Assembly: GCA_013396655.1 (NCBI GenBank)
Contig: WBMV01002769.1
Span: forward strand, 824,656-888,655
DNA: 64,000 nucleotides
From: Campylorhamphus procurvoides
Taxonomy: Eukaryota; Chordata; Aves; Passeriformes; Dendrocolaptidae
Direction of reading: 5' to 3'
Shown here piece after piece: positions 48,429 to 62,000 of this stretch; the first letter of the stretch is position 1; every line of letters starts with the position of its first letter. The translations under genes were made by a program, and so were the position numbers. Under the pieces are notes generated by a model. That model ran no database searches, was not told the DNA's origin, and saw only the letters and a list, made by a program, of their open reading frames with translations.

Positions 48429-48555
48429 TTATATTAATTTTAAGACAATTGTATTGTAGTTGTAAGCATGAACTGCATGAACTGACAGAAGAAGTGTGCT
48501 CCGTGCGGTGGCCGTTTGAGGTTGTTCTGACTGCAACTGTTTTCCAAGGTATTCC
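48429..48555 (-). CDS. ATP6V1H: ATP6V1H last coding exon with extended C-terminus
   Basis: After an acceptor ending TTTCAG (48561-48556), the first base completes the Trp codon begun in the exon at 58981. The minus strand then reads EYLGKQLQSEQPQTATARS, matching the end of vertebrate ATP6V1H; mammalian proteins end at ...ARS. Here the codon after Ser (AGC, 48500-48498) is ACA rather than a stop, and the frame stays open for 22 more codons (TLLLSVHAVHAYNYNTIVLKLI) to TAA at 48431-48429. The extra stretch is moderately hydrophobic and does not look like a domain; it probably translates former 3' UTR. A small deletion removing the stop, a genuine lineage-specific extension, or a base error are all possible. 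Splice phase and the first 19 residues make the exon itself secure; the end point is less sure. Confidence 0.88.
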
Positions 48556-51500
48556 CTGAAATACAACAGAAAATTAGATTGAGAAATGTCCTGGAGAACG
48601 GGGAGTGGGATAGTGGTGGGAAGTATGAAGTAGATGAAGAAAAAGCTTTAAATTCAGAATTATTTCTTCAAATAATGTCTACTGTCAAGAGTCAACTGGA
48701 GCAACAATGAGAGTACCTAAGCTCTGGGTATCCATTATGTATGCATATGAAAATAAAGTACAAATCAAATGTCTACAAAGCTGTCTAGAAGAGGAAAAAG
48801 CCCAGTGGTAACATTTAGAAGCCCTGAAAACTGATACCAGACACCCACATGAAGCCCACAGATTTTGTTTGTTGAATACACATTTCAGAGGCTGTGGCAA
48901 AACATTTGAAAGTAATTCTTCCCATAACCCAGCTGCATGAGCACAAGTAATACCAATGACACACTGGCAATACAACCCATAGGCTAGCAAAACAGACACG
49001 GACGGAATAACTACATATTCAAGTTGAAAAACAGAAGAGAATCAATTCAGGACCACTGTATACCAAAACTTCTTTTAAGTGTTTTCTTCACCTGCATTTT
49101 CTAGTGCACTAAGACGCTTACTTTCTATCTCTCAGCACTGGAACAAACACTTCCCAAATTACTAGTATTTCCCTTGAGCAACAATATCTAAATTCCATGG
49201 TAAAATAACCACATTTCTTCTGAATGTTTCAATCCTTCAATCTCTCCTGTGAAAGCAGATCAACACTTCATAGAATCACAAAAAAAGCTGAAAGAGGTCT
49301 TTAATAATAATGCCTGGGTTGCTGCGTGTTACAGAAAATACAATAATTGTACCACTGTATCAGCTGAAAGAGAGGTTTCAGGACTCATGAAATGTAGGCG
49401 TTTTTTTCCCATTGCTGATCATACCACGTTTTTTCTCACTACACAGATATTTCAACCTACACAGGTTAAGCACTAGAAGCAGCTCAGAGGGATGATGTTC
49501 AGAATGAAATCTTAAAAAAAAAAATGTCCTAACTCAAGAGTACATGCTTCTCCTTTATTAAAAAAAAATTAACATAAATTCTGTTTGCATATTTCAAAAA
49601 CTAGTTTTCAGCTTAGTGTCCTGTTGAACCAGCTATTCCCTATGCATTACAACCCTTATTGCGCAGTGAAGTTTAGCACCTCAGCTGCAACACCCAACAC
49701 CACTTTTCTCAGTTTTAACATTAAGCATACAGAAAAGCAAAATTCCTGTAAGATACAACATTAACTTCAAACAGCACTAGCAAAGAAAATAACGCATAAT
49801 TTGTCTGCTGAACCATATGCTATGATTTAGCACCTTCCTTCACAGCTTCATCAGGTGTTGCTGTAGAATGCTTGGGCTGCACTCAATAGATATGACTCTT
49901 GATCATAACAGGCAGACTACCATCCTCAGAGTAGAGACTCCTGATGGCAAAAAAGGAAATGAGCTGCCCCCTTGTGATTTTACAGGACTCAAAACTGTAT
50001 CACCAAAACACAGCCAGCAACTAAGAAAGGGCTTCCAAAGTCACCAAACCTCCTCTGGCTCCCTCAAAGGGTTTTTTCATTTGTTTCATGACTATTTGCA
50101 TGTACTGACTCTAGTGTTTCTTCTCTGACATTGAGCCTTGAAAGCCTTGGCACTTGCTGCATACGTGGTTCTGCTTACCACGAACCCACAAGCCCACAAC
50201 ATCACTTATTCTTAAAGCACAAACAAGCATATTCAATGTGAAATTTCTATATCGTTACTTAGAAAAAAAATCAATCAAGTTAACAATTCATAGCACTGCA
50301 GCTATTGCATAGCTTACACTGTTTCAGATATTCCAAACAGTATTTGAGATTTGTGATACATGCTACAACAGAAAGTAATGAGGTATTAAACTTACTTTTT
50401 TTAATTACAAGCTCTAAGTCCATGAATTGGACCACCTTGACCCATTTTAAACTATTTTCCTCACAGTGGAACAGAAAGGCCTTTATAAAAAGGTCAGTTT
50501 TAGCCACCTTCTGACTTCCTTCAGCATAAAACCGTCCTTATTACAAAGCAGACGAAGCTGGTCCAAACAAGATTGCATTTACAGATAATAACATGCAAAC
50601 GTAAAACAAGTAATGCAGTATAAATTTACAAGAACACAAACTATTACCTCTGCACTGCAGAAAAGCTTCAAACATGCAACTGTAGCACATCACTTTTAAG
50701 AATGTTCCATTTCTCAATTAAAACTTAGATCAACAAAACTTGAAACATCACACTTTTTCATTTCCCTGGTCACTCAGTGAGGCATAAGTAACTTCCATTT
50801 GCAAATTAATCTCTTCATTCTTATTAGAATAATCAAGTGAGATTCCTTCCACACTAGCAATTTCCCCCTTTTCAGGCCTCTCTTTAAACACACATTTTCT
50901 GTTGTTTCCAGTGTTTTGGAGAAGAAAAAGAAGCTTAGAGGTAAATGAATTTGTTGTATCTCAAATTCTTATTCTAATTTGTTGTTTCATTTCATTTCAT
51001 TTAATTGGTTTTGTTTCACATGAGACACTGACACCTTCAAGCTGAAATATACTTAAGTGTCATGGTAATTGCAACAAATGCTTAAAGGTCATTTAGGAAA
51101 AGGCATATGGAACTGATCCATGTAAGCTACCAAACTCAGTGAGTATGGAATAAGGAGATAATTGCAAACTGCCACCTGAAAATTGTATACTAACATATAC
51201 TATGTACTAAAGGACCATTGTCAACAACAATTGATGACAGAAGGAAAAATTTTAAGATACACACAAGAGATTTCTAGAGGCCATGTGCAAAAAGGAACAA
51301 GCTTTGAAGTTTAAGGAGTACTACTTTTAGTGTTATACTACAAATTCCAGCGTAGTCAGATTTATCTGTCCATAAAAGAACACCAAAAATTATTTTTTCT
51401 AACAGGCAAGGGAAGGAAAGCAGATGAAGCACAGAAGAAAGGAGGGGTACATTTTTCATATTTTCTTTTTTTAGCATTTATTTTAAATACTGCTTCTCAT

Positions 51501-54500
51501 TTATTAAAGAACCAAGTTACAAAAAAAATATTTGATAATCTTGAACATCTGCAATTTCTAGCTTGCTTTAACAGACTGAGGTTCCCAACAGATAGGACGC
51601 TTTCCTGTGACAAAGGACAAAATAAAAGTACTGATATTATTTTTCTCTAAATATAAACCTAGAGCCCCGTCCTTCTGTGTGAAATTGAAAGGCTAATTCT
51701 AAAGAAATCCTTCCCCTTAGGAAAGGGTAAAGAAACATAGTAAAGCTATAGTAGAAAGTCTGCCACTTGACACAACACATTCAAAAGATTGCCAACATAC
51801 ACTGTTTGCAGACAAATCATAAATGCATGACAGCCAGTTAAAACATGTTCACAGGACAGGCAGCGGATAGAATAGTTCAAACAGACACAACAGTTTTGCC
51901 ATCTTTATGTTGCGTTTCTGCTAGGGGTCTAATAACACAGAAAGAGGTTATCAGACCTGTGGAGAGAGATGGACCAGTTTTAGTAATTTATTGTGAGTTT
52001 ACAAATAGGTATTCGAATTACACAACTGATGTATTCCCAACTCAAAGCAGGATAAACAGTCTCTTGAAAGCACTGCTCTTTTAACTGTAACCCTGCTGCA
52101 GAAACAACTCCACAGACTAACACTCTCTGGAACTTCTGGGCATCAGACATGAAGTAGCTACACCAGGACAAGGTTCCAACCATCTGTCAAATCTCTATCT
52201 AATCCAGTGGGAGAGAAAACTGGAACAGCCACCCCTTTAACCCATTCCAGTTGTGTATGCCTGACTTTCTCATGGGGCATTTTAAGGCATTCTGGTGAGA
52301 CAGTACTTTTTATTGTTCATTTAACTCTCAAATGAATTGCTTTCTACTAATAAGCTCCCTTGAACCTGGTGACTGCAGTGTCACGCTTAATGCCAGTGGT
52401 GGCTGGAAGAGACAGGTGGAGCTGGAGAGGGGCCACCATAGGTGCATTTGCCTTGCCACAGAGCCATGGGCACAGAAGTCAGGAAAGAAAATAAAGAAAT
52501 CAGGGCTCAAACCTGGAGTGATGGTAATATTTGGTTCCTGTAATGTAATATTAACATATCATACTGCTGGATCTAATGTTATAGCACTGCATATTTTTAT
52601 ATATCATTTTATGCTCCTCATTATCACATTCTTCACAGAAGTAAACAGAAATTGTACAGCTACGAAAGCAATAAACTAAAAAACAAAGAGACATCTTCCT
52701 AGAGAGTTCAGCTGGGAAGACTGCCAAAGCTGGAGTGCCACCACAGGAAATCTGCAGTCCTCTTCATCCACTTGTTTACTGAATACAATTTTCTTTTTTT
52801 GACTCAGTGGACAAATGAAATATTAAATATTTCAATAAAAGTATTAAGTATTATAAAATATTTGTCTATTATATCAATGCAGACTATAAGCAGTGCTGAA
52901 GGCAAACCATCACAAACCAACAACAAAAGCAAATAAGAAACAAATGGATAAGCAACAGAATCAAAGCTACTTTGACCAAACAGTTTGGGACTCCACCATA
53001 TCAAATTGAAGTTTCTAAAATTATCTTACTTCAGTGGAACCATGGTGAATTACTATGCATCTCCTTGTCCTATACATACAGCTGTGGATCTCAAGAGAGA
53101 AACACTGCAAAATTCTCTGCAGTTCTCAATATGTAGATTAACAGATTCCACTTCATAAAACCAAGTAGAACAAATGCCGGCTGTTAAGATGAACAGCACA
53201 TAGGACATAGTTTCACTTTAATTATCCACAATAAAGAGACAGTCAACAGCTGAATGCAATATTAATAAAAAACATACAGAATTACCTAATTACTGAAAAC
53301 TTTACTCATAACATAGTTTAAAACCCTCCTTACAACATGAAATGAAATATTAATGCGTCTTTAAACTGAGACACTGCAAGAACCTCCTTTTCATTACAAA
53401 GTTTTGTCCCTTTTTTGAAAGAATTATTATAGACTTCCAGTTCACAGCTTTAAATCTTCACACACGAGGAAACAGCAGAACAATGAGCTCTTATAACAGG
53501 GTTATTACTTAAGCATTTGATTAGATTTTGAAAGAAAATAAACTATGAAATGCAATTCAATATAAGCCTTTCTATTAGGGAGACAAGGCACTATGAGCCA
53601 ACACTTACACAAAGCCATTCTGCGAATTAAAAAACCCTACCTGCCTAAACCATGCAACGTGGTTTGAAAGCAGTTTTATATTTAATCAAGAGATTTAGTT
53701 GCCACAAAGAATTTTTTGCTTTCCATGCATGAGCTTTAATGTTTGCCCAGTATATATCAGAATGACTAACATAAATAATGTTTAACTGAATTCTCCTACC
53801 AAGAAATCAAATCTTTAAAGTAATACAAATCAGACCTAAACTATCAAAAAGTTACCTCTTTGGTGACACGTTTTCAGCATTACACACAAAAATCAGCATT
53901 TTCTTTGAAAAAAGAAAACGCAAACTGAGCAGGATGTTTTGACATTTGCAAAATATTTGCTCCACATTAACATAAGCTCTAGAAATTTTAGAGTGTGTTT
54001 TTGCAATGTGCAGAGATCTTATGACAAAAAACATGATCACAGTGTGAATACCAGACAGAATATTCACAATAAAACCCTTACCCACTACCTGTATGGAATT
54101 AAGCTTTACAAACAAAAAGACAGAGCACTGCGCTAGATACCAAGTGTGCCTGTAACTAATTGGATTTCTGCCTAACTGCTCTCATTCTTGCTAGGAACTG
54201 TTCGCTTGAAAAAATTTTTATCAGGGACACTATCTTCTCAAACTTTTCAGTTACTTAACTTATGTTAACCACTGAAAGGGAATTGCACTGATGATGAAGG
54301 CTAAGAAACAGGATAAGCAAATACTGTGGAGTGAATTATTTTGTAGGCATTGTTTCCCAAATTTAAGCCTACCACTCTATTAAGCATACCACACCTCAGT
54401 GTTGGGATGAGGGGAAAAATAAGGGGCAAGGGGTGAAAACGTTATGGCTGTCAGTTTTTTCTCAATTCACTTTGCACTTCTCACTACCAAATGCAAGTGT

Positions 54501-57500
54501 GGTAGAGAAGTTATCTATAGAATAAATTTCTAAATATAGCATACTGCAAATCCTAGGCAGCTTCAAATTTTTTTAACATTTCTGCAGAACTCTCCCTTTT
54601 TTAAAAGATGAAAAGCAAGTAATTTTGTCTGGAATGTGCACTTAGAAAATCATGTATGAAACTGTTGCGTATTCAAAGTTATCCAAATTTGTTGCTTCAA
54701 TCAGTATGCCATTTATTAATCCCACTTCCCAAGCCAAACTTGATCGTGCTTAAATGATCCATTCTAACGCCCACTGTTCAGTGTTTGCCAACATACTCAT
54801 ACTCTTCACATCAGTATAAATTCATTGGAGAGCACTTAATTCTAAAAGTTTGCCTGTTGAAAGGAAGTTTCTAGCTCCGAGCCTACCCAGGTGAAAGGCA
54901 TCACACCTGACCCCACAGGTAAGAGATGCAATCCCTCCCTGACCGCAGCTCACTATTACAGTCCCCCACTCCCACCAGCAGCACTGCTGCTAACAGAGCA
55001 AGAAAAAATAATACGCTGCTCTAACTACACAAGTCATGAGTAAATTTTCCTGGGCCTAACCAGCCTAGAAGATAGGCAAGCAGCGGAAACTAATGCACTG
55101 CGTTTTAGAGGTGACTAGTAAGGTCACAAATAAAATACACATTAAATGCAGAATATCTAGAATTCACCTAGATCTTATTTTAGTGAAATAATAGAAGACT
55201 GGAACTAAACCCTTTAAAATGAAGCCAAGAGACTCTAGGTTCACAAATATGAAAGACAATAGATTATTGTCACTGCTGAACTTCAGACACTGAAGCTGAT
55301 CTGCACTGCTCTGGAAACCTGCCCCTCTCACAGGAATTTGAAGGTGCTTTGAGTCATAACAACCCATCCCTGAAGTTCAGTAAAATGTTGTCCCGCGAAG
55401 CACATAAAAGGCACCTGCTTCATCTGTAGCAATTAACATACTGTGTTTCTTTAAAGTGACACGTGTAAGTGCGGTTAGAACTTAATGATTTGATTCCTTT
55501 AAAGTTTGCATCATTAAGAACATTGCTCCCAACAGCACTAAGTTCCCAAAACAAGTTCCCAATACTAAAAATGACAAGTTGGGTATTGCCTCTGAACACC
55601 AGCAAAGACAAGGAATAAGGCAATGATGCTTCTCATACATAGCTAAAGCACAGATTGAACACGACACACAAAAAAATTTGTGCTATCATTGCCAGGCCAA
55701 ACTCTCCCACTTGCCAGTAAAAGGTTTTTATCATCAGCATGGGGTGACATGACTAACACAGTTCGAATCAGAAAGAAACTCAGGATTAATTACCATGTAT
55801 AGGCATTAACTGATGCTAAAAAGATAATTTTGCTCCCTGCTTCATCAAGTGCATGATCATTTAACATGCAAATCTAACTGGAATATTTCACCTGAACTTA
55901 TCTCATCTGAAAAGCTGACAGCAGCTACTGCTTTTGCCAGCATAGCTTCACCATTTAACAGAATGCCTGACAGTCTGATTTCCCCCATTTATCCTTGACT
56001 TAAAAACCCCTAAGGGAAAGCTAGTTGAGCAGTCTGTAATGAACTACTCAAATTACTTAGCAGTTAACTGTCTCTAAGTTGAGTTATTAGCAGTCTAATG
56101 ATACAGCTGCATTTTAAGTAGAATGCTACTTCAGCTGCCCCATGACACTCCTTCGATTCAGGTACCAGAAGTTTTCCTTACTCTGCTGCTCCAGCACAGT
56201 ACTTGCACCAAACCTCATCCTGGCAGAGCAAACCTGTATTTTCTAATCCTTCTCTCAGTCAGCCTCCATATCTAGGAAATACCTGACTACTCCTGTCACT
56301 CATGTGTCACAGGCAGTAGTACAGAGTTGTTCCGTGCCAATTAAGGAAAAAAGACAATTCTTTGAGTGAAATAACTGGAATTCCAGAATATGTGGACACA
56401 AGAGGAAAATGTTTCTTGTTTCTCCAGCTCTGAAGAGCAAAGTAAGCAAAATCTTGAAATTTCTGAATAATCAATCCATCTTACGACAAAGCAAAGCTAA
56501 GTAAGTAGTCACTTATAGTGCACTGTGCACCACTCAGGGGACTCAGCTTGTGTGGGGAGAACAGACCGCAATGAAACAGAAGAGATCCTGACACTCATCA
56601 AAAGCCAGATCTATACAAAGAGAGATCTAGCTTCCTATATACAAACAGTGTGTAATTGACTTAGCTGAAACTATCTGAAGTCCATGCCAAGGGGAACACT
56701 ACTTTGGCAAACGTGAGCCAAGGACAGTGTGTCTCAGAGGCTTGTTCCAATAAGAATTAAAAAAATAAAATATTCCCTATAGAGATGGCAATATGGATCT
56801 GAAAATGGCACTAACTTCCACAGATCCGTTTAGTGACACCTCTGAAGATCTGAAACAAGATGCATTTGCCACCTCGCTCTCAGTCTCAAGTCTAAAGGTT
56901 CACAAACTGTGAAAAGCAGGCACAGAATGCTCAATGTCATAAAAAAACAAGACAAGTCCAGAAGACCAGATATGTTTTTACAAGTAGTATTCTCAAGATG
57001 GAAGTGAGGAAAAGCCAGGTTAGGCACTCAGGAAATTTTTACTACCAGTAGTTTATGCTGGAGAAAGGCCAGAGTTTCATATATTTATTGCCAGATTTTC
57101 AAGACATCAGAACACACATGAAGTAAGACCTGTCCCCACTGCAGAAGGCAAATTCAGTAACTTAACCTCCCATGCCATAATCTCTATTTAATTTCAGCTG
57201 GTTTATAATACTCAAAATGTTTCAAATATATGAGAATAGCATAGTGAGAAATGTATTAAACTGAGAAGCAGGATGGAGTGTAACATACAATAATGACCAA
57301 AAATTAGGTTTGCACATGACCATGCATTTAGTATCCATCTCCACACAGTCAGAAATTCCATATTATTTACCAAAGTATTCCTCAGGTGGAGAATATTACC
57401 TCCAGATTTTTTACAGTAGGATATTTAAACATTTCTCTGTTACAGAAAGTTCACGTAGTATGAGAGGGAGGAGGGAGTAAGATAAAATTAATGTAACACA

Positions 57501-58980
57501 TGTGAGAGTTAAACCTCATATTCTTCAAAAGGAGAGGGAGAAAACTAGGTTTGGTTTTACTCAAGTAATGCTGCAGGGAGAGATGACAGGAGTTTTTGTC
57601 AGCCTTGCCAGCCTGTCACAGCAAACAGGCGACTTAACTGGTCAGAAGGCACTCAACAGACCTTGTTCCGCTACCACTTTCACGCTGCTAGTATCAGCAC
57701 TGCTCAGCCTTTAAAAAAGATCACATGGTCTCAGAAGCAAGGAAACTGACAGAAGTTATAGATACTTCCAAGCACTAAGCTTTCCAGAAATAAAAGTTAA
57801 GTTCAAAATTAAATTAGTTGTTTGTATCCCAACATCTGTGTCCCAATGTACCCAAATGTAGTGTTGCATTTTATCTTCCTTTCAGGTAATGCCAAATTGA
57901 AAACATGAGCTCTGGTGTAATCATAATTAATAATCAGATTAAGAACTTCTATTTAGTATTTTTAACTCTCCATGCTTTATGCTTAGCATATCTAATTAGC
58001 TTGGCAAGCTATACAAAGTTGTTACAAGCACGCTGAAGTTTTTCAGAACTTCAGCCCTTCAGTATAAAGGTCCTATAAAGGTCACGTGCTCTGTTGGAAA
58101 GGAAGCATCACCCACAAGCAAGTTCTGTGGCAGAATATGCCAAGACTTTGGGGTTAATAGAGAACTAGTCAACAAACAATGAAAGAAAAACCTCACTTCA
58201 AACACCATCCTCAGTGACAATAAAGGTACTAGCATGAGATTTTCAACTTCATCTAACCAACTGCCTCATAAATATCTGCTACTCCAGGAGCTAAAAAAAG
58301 TTCTACTTGCACCCCTTAAAATGGCAACAGAAAAAGAAACAAAACAAACCAGTGTAGAATGGCAGAAAGGACTAGAGCAAAGAATAACAATGCAAATGAA
58401 TGGTCAGGTATGCATTTTGCAAAGCAACTGCCAATTAAATACTTGAACAAGTGCAAGCCTAAATTACAGCTTGTATTGAATATCAAGCAGGTCAAATAAA
58501 ATCATTATAGAACATCCTGAGTTGGAAGGGAACCACAGCTGTCGAGGCCAGCTCCTGGCCCTGCACAGGACCAGCCCAAAAATCACACCACAAAGCTGAA
58601 AGCATTGTAAAAATGCTTCTTGAACTCTGTCAGGCTTGGGGCTGTGACTATGTCCCCAGGGAGCCTATTCCAGTGCCCAACCACCCTTTGAAGTGAAGAA
58701 ACTTTTACTAATATTCAACCTAAGTTAAAATATATTGTTCAAGTGAATTATTCATATGACATCTGACCACGTAAGATGAAGCTACTCAATTCAACTGCTT
58801 CCAAAATACACAAAAAGGTTTTTACAATCAACATATTACTCTATTGTTTAAAAATTGCTTTCTTACCACATAAAAATGCTATTCCCCTTTAAAAAAAATA
58901 AAGAAATCTTCCATCGTGAATCTTCTTTCCACAGCCAAAATTTCTCACTGTTAGTAGTATGTTAAATAATCTTCACATAC
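48556..58980 (-). other. ATP6V1H: Last intron of ATP6V1H
   Basis: This 10,425-bp phase-2 intron starts GTATGT at 58980 and ends TTTCAG at 48556 on the minus strand. It contains one CR1 fragment (58501-58723). I see no exon, RNA gene or LTR in the rest; it is AT-rich with many short A/T runs. Chance open frames, such as the 115-codon plus-strand frame at 52332-52679, show no recognisable domain. Confidence 0.85.
58501..58723 (-). mobile_element. CR1 LINE 3'-end fragment
   Basis: The left edge has the inverted CR1 3' tail (TATAGAACATCCTGAGTTGG), followed by a CTCCTGGCCCTGCACAGGACC-like block and a ccagggagcctattccagtg block typical of CR1 3' regions. It is 5'-truncated, as most CR1 copies are. 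It lies inside the last intron of ATP6V1H, in the same orientation as the gene. Confidence 0.85.
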
Positions 58981-59094
58981 CAATTGTGAACCATCAGCTT
59001 CTGCACAGCCAGTAGTGCATTATAACGAACTTGTTGGTCTTCATGATGCATGTGGTTCATTACCAGCTGCTTACCACCAAGTTGTTCAATCACT
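58981..59094 (-). CDS. ATP6V1H: ATP6V1H penultimate coding exon (V-ATPase subunit H)
   Basis: Subunit H sits in the cytosolic V1 sector of the vacuolar proton pump; it couples ATP hydrolysis to proton transport and inhibits the ATPase when V1 is detached. On the minus strand this 114-bp exon reads [20 protein letters not shown] and goes on through ...[13 protein letters not shown], which I recognise as the conserved C-terminal helical-repeat region of vertebrate ATP6V1H. The acceptor is a pyrimidine tract ending CAG (59098-59095) and the donor is GTATGT (58980-58975). The exon holds the last base of an Arg codon, 37 whole codons and the first two bases of a Trp codon, so 1+111+2 fits exactly. 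It is too short and lacks a suitable Met start to stand out as an ORF. The exon before it, which should end in a ...PRGKR-type sequence, is not in the window. Identity is from remembered family sequence. Confidence 0.95.
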
Positions 59095-62000
59095 CTGAAA
59101 GAGAGAAGGGAAGCAGGTTTTTGGCCATTACATTCTGAGTAGATATACTATCCAACCACTTCACATTCAAGGCATTGAGAGGTTAAGTTACATAATATTT
59201 ATTTTATTTAAAATATTTATTTCCTAACATACACATCTCATCTGACATGTTACAGATCATCTTCTACTAGATGCTGAATTTTTTAAATTTTTTTAAGAAT
59301 TCACAACATCAGAAAGCGTTTGTATTGGACTCCTGTTTGCTCCCCACAACCAACTTCCATAAACTTTGAAATAAACAATCAAGGAAAGAACCCTTTTCAG
59401 AGAGGGTTATTTACTTTACCCAGGTCTCTAAAGAACCCAGTATGAGCTTGAAAGCACTAGCACGGTACAGCACTATCTATTACTAGGCAGAAGGTAGAGG
59501 CCCCGCCTCCACAAATGGATGATAACCAGGTCACTCCATTTTTTGTAAGAATAAAACCCCAATCTAGCCCACCACAGAAAAATGCCTGTAATCACATCAA
59601 TATACCTATTAAATCACCCACCTCGTACATATAATGTCTTTTGACATTCAAACTGTACTAGACCCAGAGCTATTCCTGCACAAGAGCCAGAACTGGCTGC
59701 TAAGGTACCATTTACAGAAAAATTATGTTTCAGCTACATCTTTCACTATGAACTTAACCACCATAGTCAGCCATAGCTTTTTTAATAGCTACACGAAATC
59801 CCCTGTGAAATACCAATGAAACCTTGTATTGCATGTCATGAACATACGAGTTCTTTGTTAAAAAATGGAAGGCAACACACTTAAAACCTGGAAAAGTATC
59901 ATCATCCAGAGGACTCCACATGCAGCATCTTGGACTGTCATAATAAAGTTCAGAGAAAATTTGCAATTTTCCCCGGACTTTCATATATCTTTTTGCATCA
60001 GTTCTCACACATCATCTCTGAAGAGGCTATCATTTGCATGAGTTTTTACCTGATGCTGTTCTGCCATTCTAAGCTTGCATTAGCTATCTGAATTTAGTAC
60101 TGCTCTTTTCATAGCCAAATTTATGCACTGCTGCTGCATAACACAATGTATATTTTTGTAAACTGCAGAATGGGTATGAAGACATAGAAAGGAAATAAAA
60201 AGAATTTCCAATTTCATGTTATAACTCAGTCAAAACCATCCTTAAGACCATAGGAAATATTATTTCCCAACAATATTAACACATTTAAGTATGCTTCGTA
60301 AAGCAGGAATGCATTCAGAAAAGTGCAATTGTTTTAAGCTGGAAAATCCTTGCCAGGAATTCAAGAAGTTATTAGTACTGTAAAACTCAAAAAGCTTTAT
60401 GGCTGCTTTAGGCTGCTTCACACTTTTACTGAGTTAAATATGAAACCACTGCACACAAAGACAAGACTACAAACCATGAACACAAACGTTTTCTTTATTA
60501 TAGGACTGACTGAAACCACTGCATTTTCAGGAATTGAAAGTATGTAAAAAAGGTATTAAAATCAAAAGCTTCCTTATTCTAGGAGAACCCAAGAACCAAA
60601 ATGAAAAGTTAAAAGCCTATAATCACAAATGGTAATAAGCTCTCTCTTTCAGAAGAAAATACATCACTGAAATTATGGCTAACAATATGAAGAGTCAAAG
60701 AACAGCAGTATCATTCTTGCATAATGCTGCTTACTGGTACAAATCTCTTCCCAGCCATGGGTTTTTGACCCAAAGGTCTAAACTGTGAGGAAGGTTCACA
60801 GTGAATCCTGTTCCTTCAAGCCCCAAATGTGCCCAAAACATTACACTTAGTTCTGTTTCCCCTTCCCTCAACGTCTGCTTACTTCATAGCAGTAATAGAG
60901 CCCAGTGGAACAGTAACTGTAGGTGCACAACTTCTGCAGGGACTATTCCCTGTAATACCCATGTACTAAGCCATAACAGTAGCATTTCAAAGAAGCTTCT
61001 GGATGCTGAAGATGGACATTTTAACATGACCCATTTAAAGGGAGAAAGAGGAAATGAAAGGTAAAGACAAATGAGAACAAGTTAGACTTACAGTAGAAAA
61101 CAAATATAAAATCCACACTACATATCTAAAAGCAGATCAAGATGAAAAAGGAAATGTAAGTTGTTTCTGAACTGTGAGATAAGGAAAGGAATGGTTCTAA
61201 TTGTCCATCTCTTGTACATGTAAAACACAAAGCCCATGTTCACAGCATTCAAGAGACTGAAAGTGTTGACAGCACATAGCAATAATCTTTGGGCAACATA
61301 GAAGCTGTGCTGGAGGCCTGCATTTATTTTCAGTGACAGGAAACAACAGTGCCATACTTTATTTCTGCTGTTATGTTGTCAGAAAATGCATCTTAGTGAG
61401 CCTCATTAGAAGCTCCCAGTGTTATTGTGTTGACAACTTGGTCTAAAATGTTTAATTTTAAAGGCAACTTAAAATTATTTACATTGACAGCAGAGAACAG
61501 CCAAACAAAAACACAGTGTTTAGTTTAACAAATATTTTCTTTGGACAGACAAAGGTAAAGGTTAGCCAGAACTGTAAGTCAAGGTCTCCACTGTGTGCAG
61601 CAGGTAAAGAAGTCAAAAAGTTTTAGGTTCCAATTCTTTTCTGCAACCTCCAAAGGTTAAATGATGATCCAGTTAAGAGCTGATAAATATTTAAAGAAAA
61701 CAAAAGTATAGAACATCTGAATTCTTATGCTCTTCTAAACAAGGAACAGTATCCATTCTCTAAGTGAGTCATGCAACAGAGTGTGAAATACCAACCAAGG
61801 ACGGGAGCAGTAAACAACTATATATCCAAAAACATCATGGTAAGAAATGGACTGTTATGCTGGAACTGACACATAATCCTTAGGTATTTAAGCTTTTAAT
61901 TAGTCCCAAAATTGTTGAAGTCATACTTAATAAGAATATGCACGATTACAAATGAAATTTAAAAGGAAAAGATTGAGGCATTTTAGTTTGTTGATTGGAA

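Noticed and set aside
49258..49300. CATAGAATCAC motif resembling an inverted CR1 tail
   Set aside because: Similarity fades after about 12 bases; the characteristic following blocks are absent.
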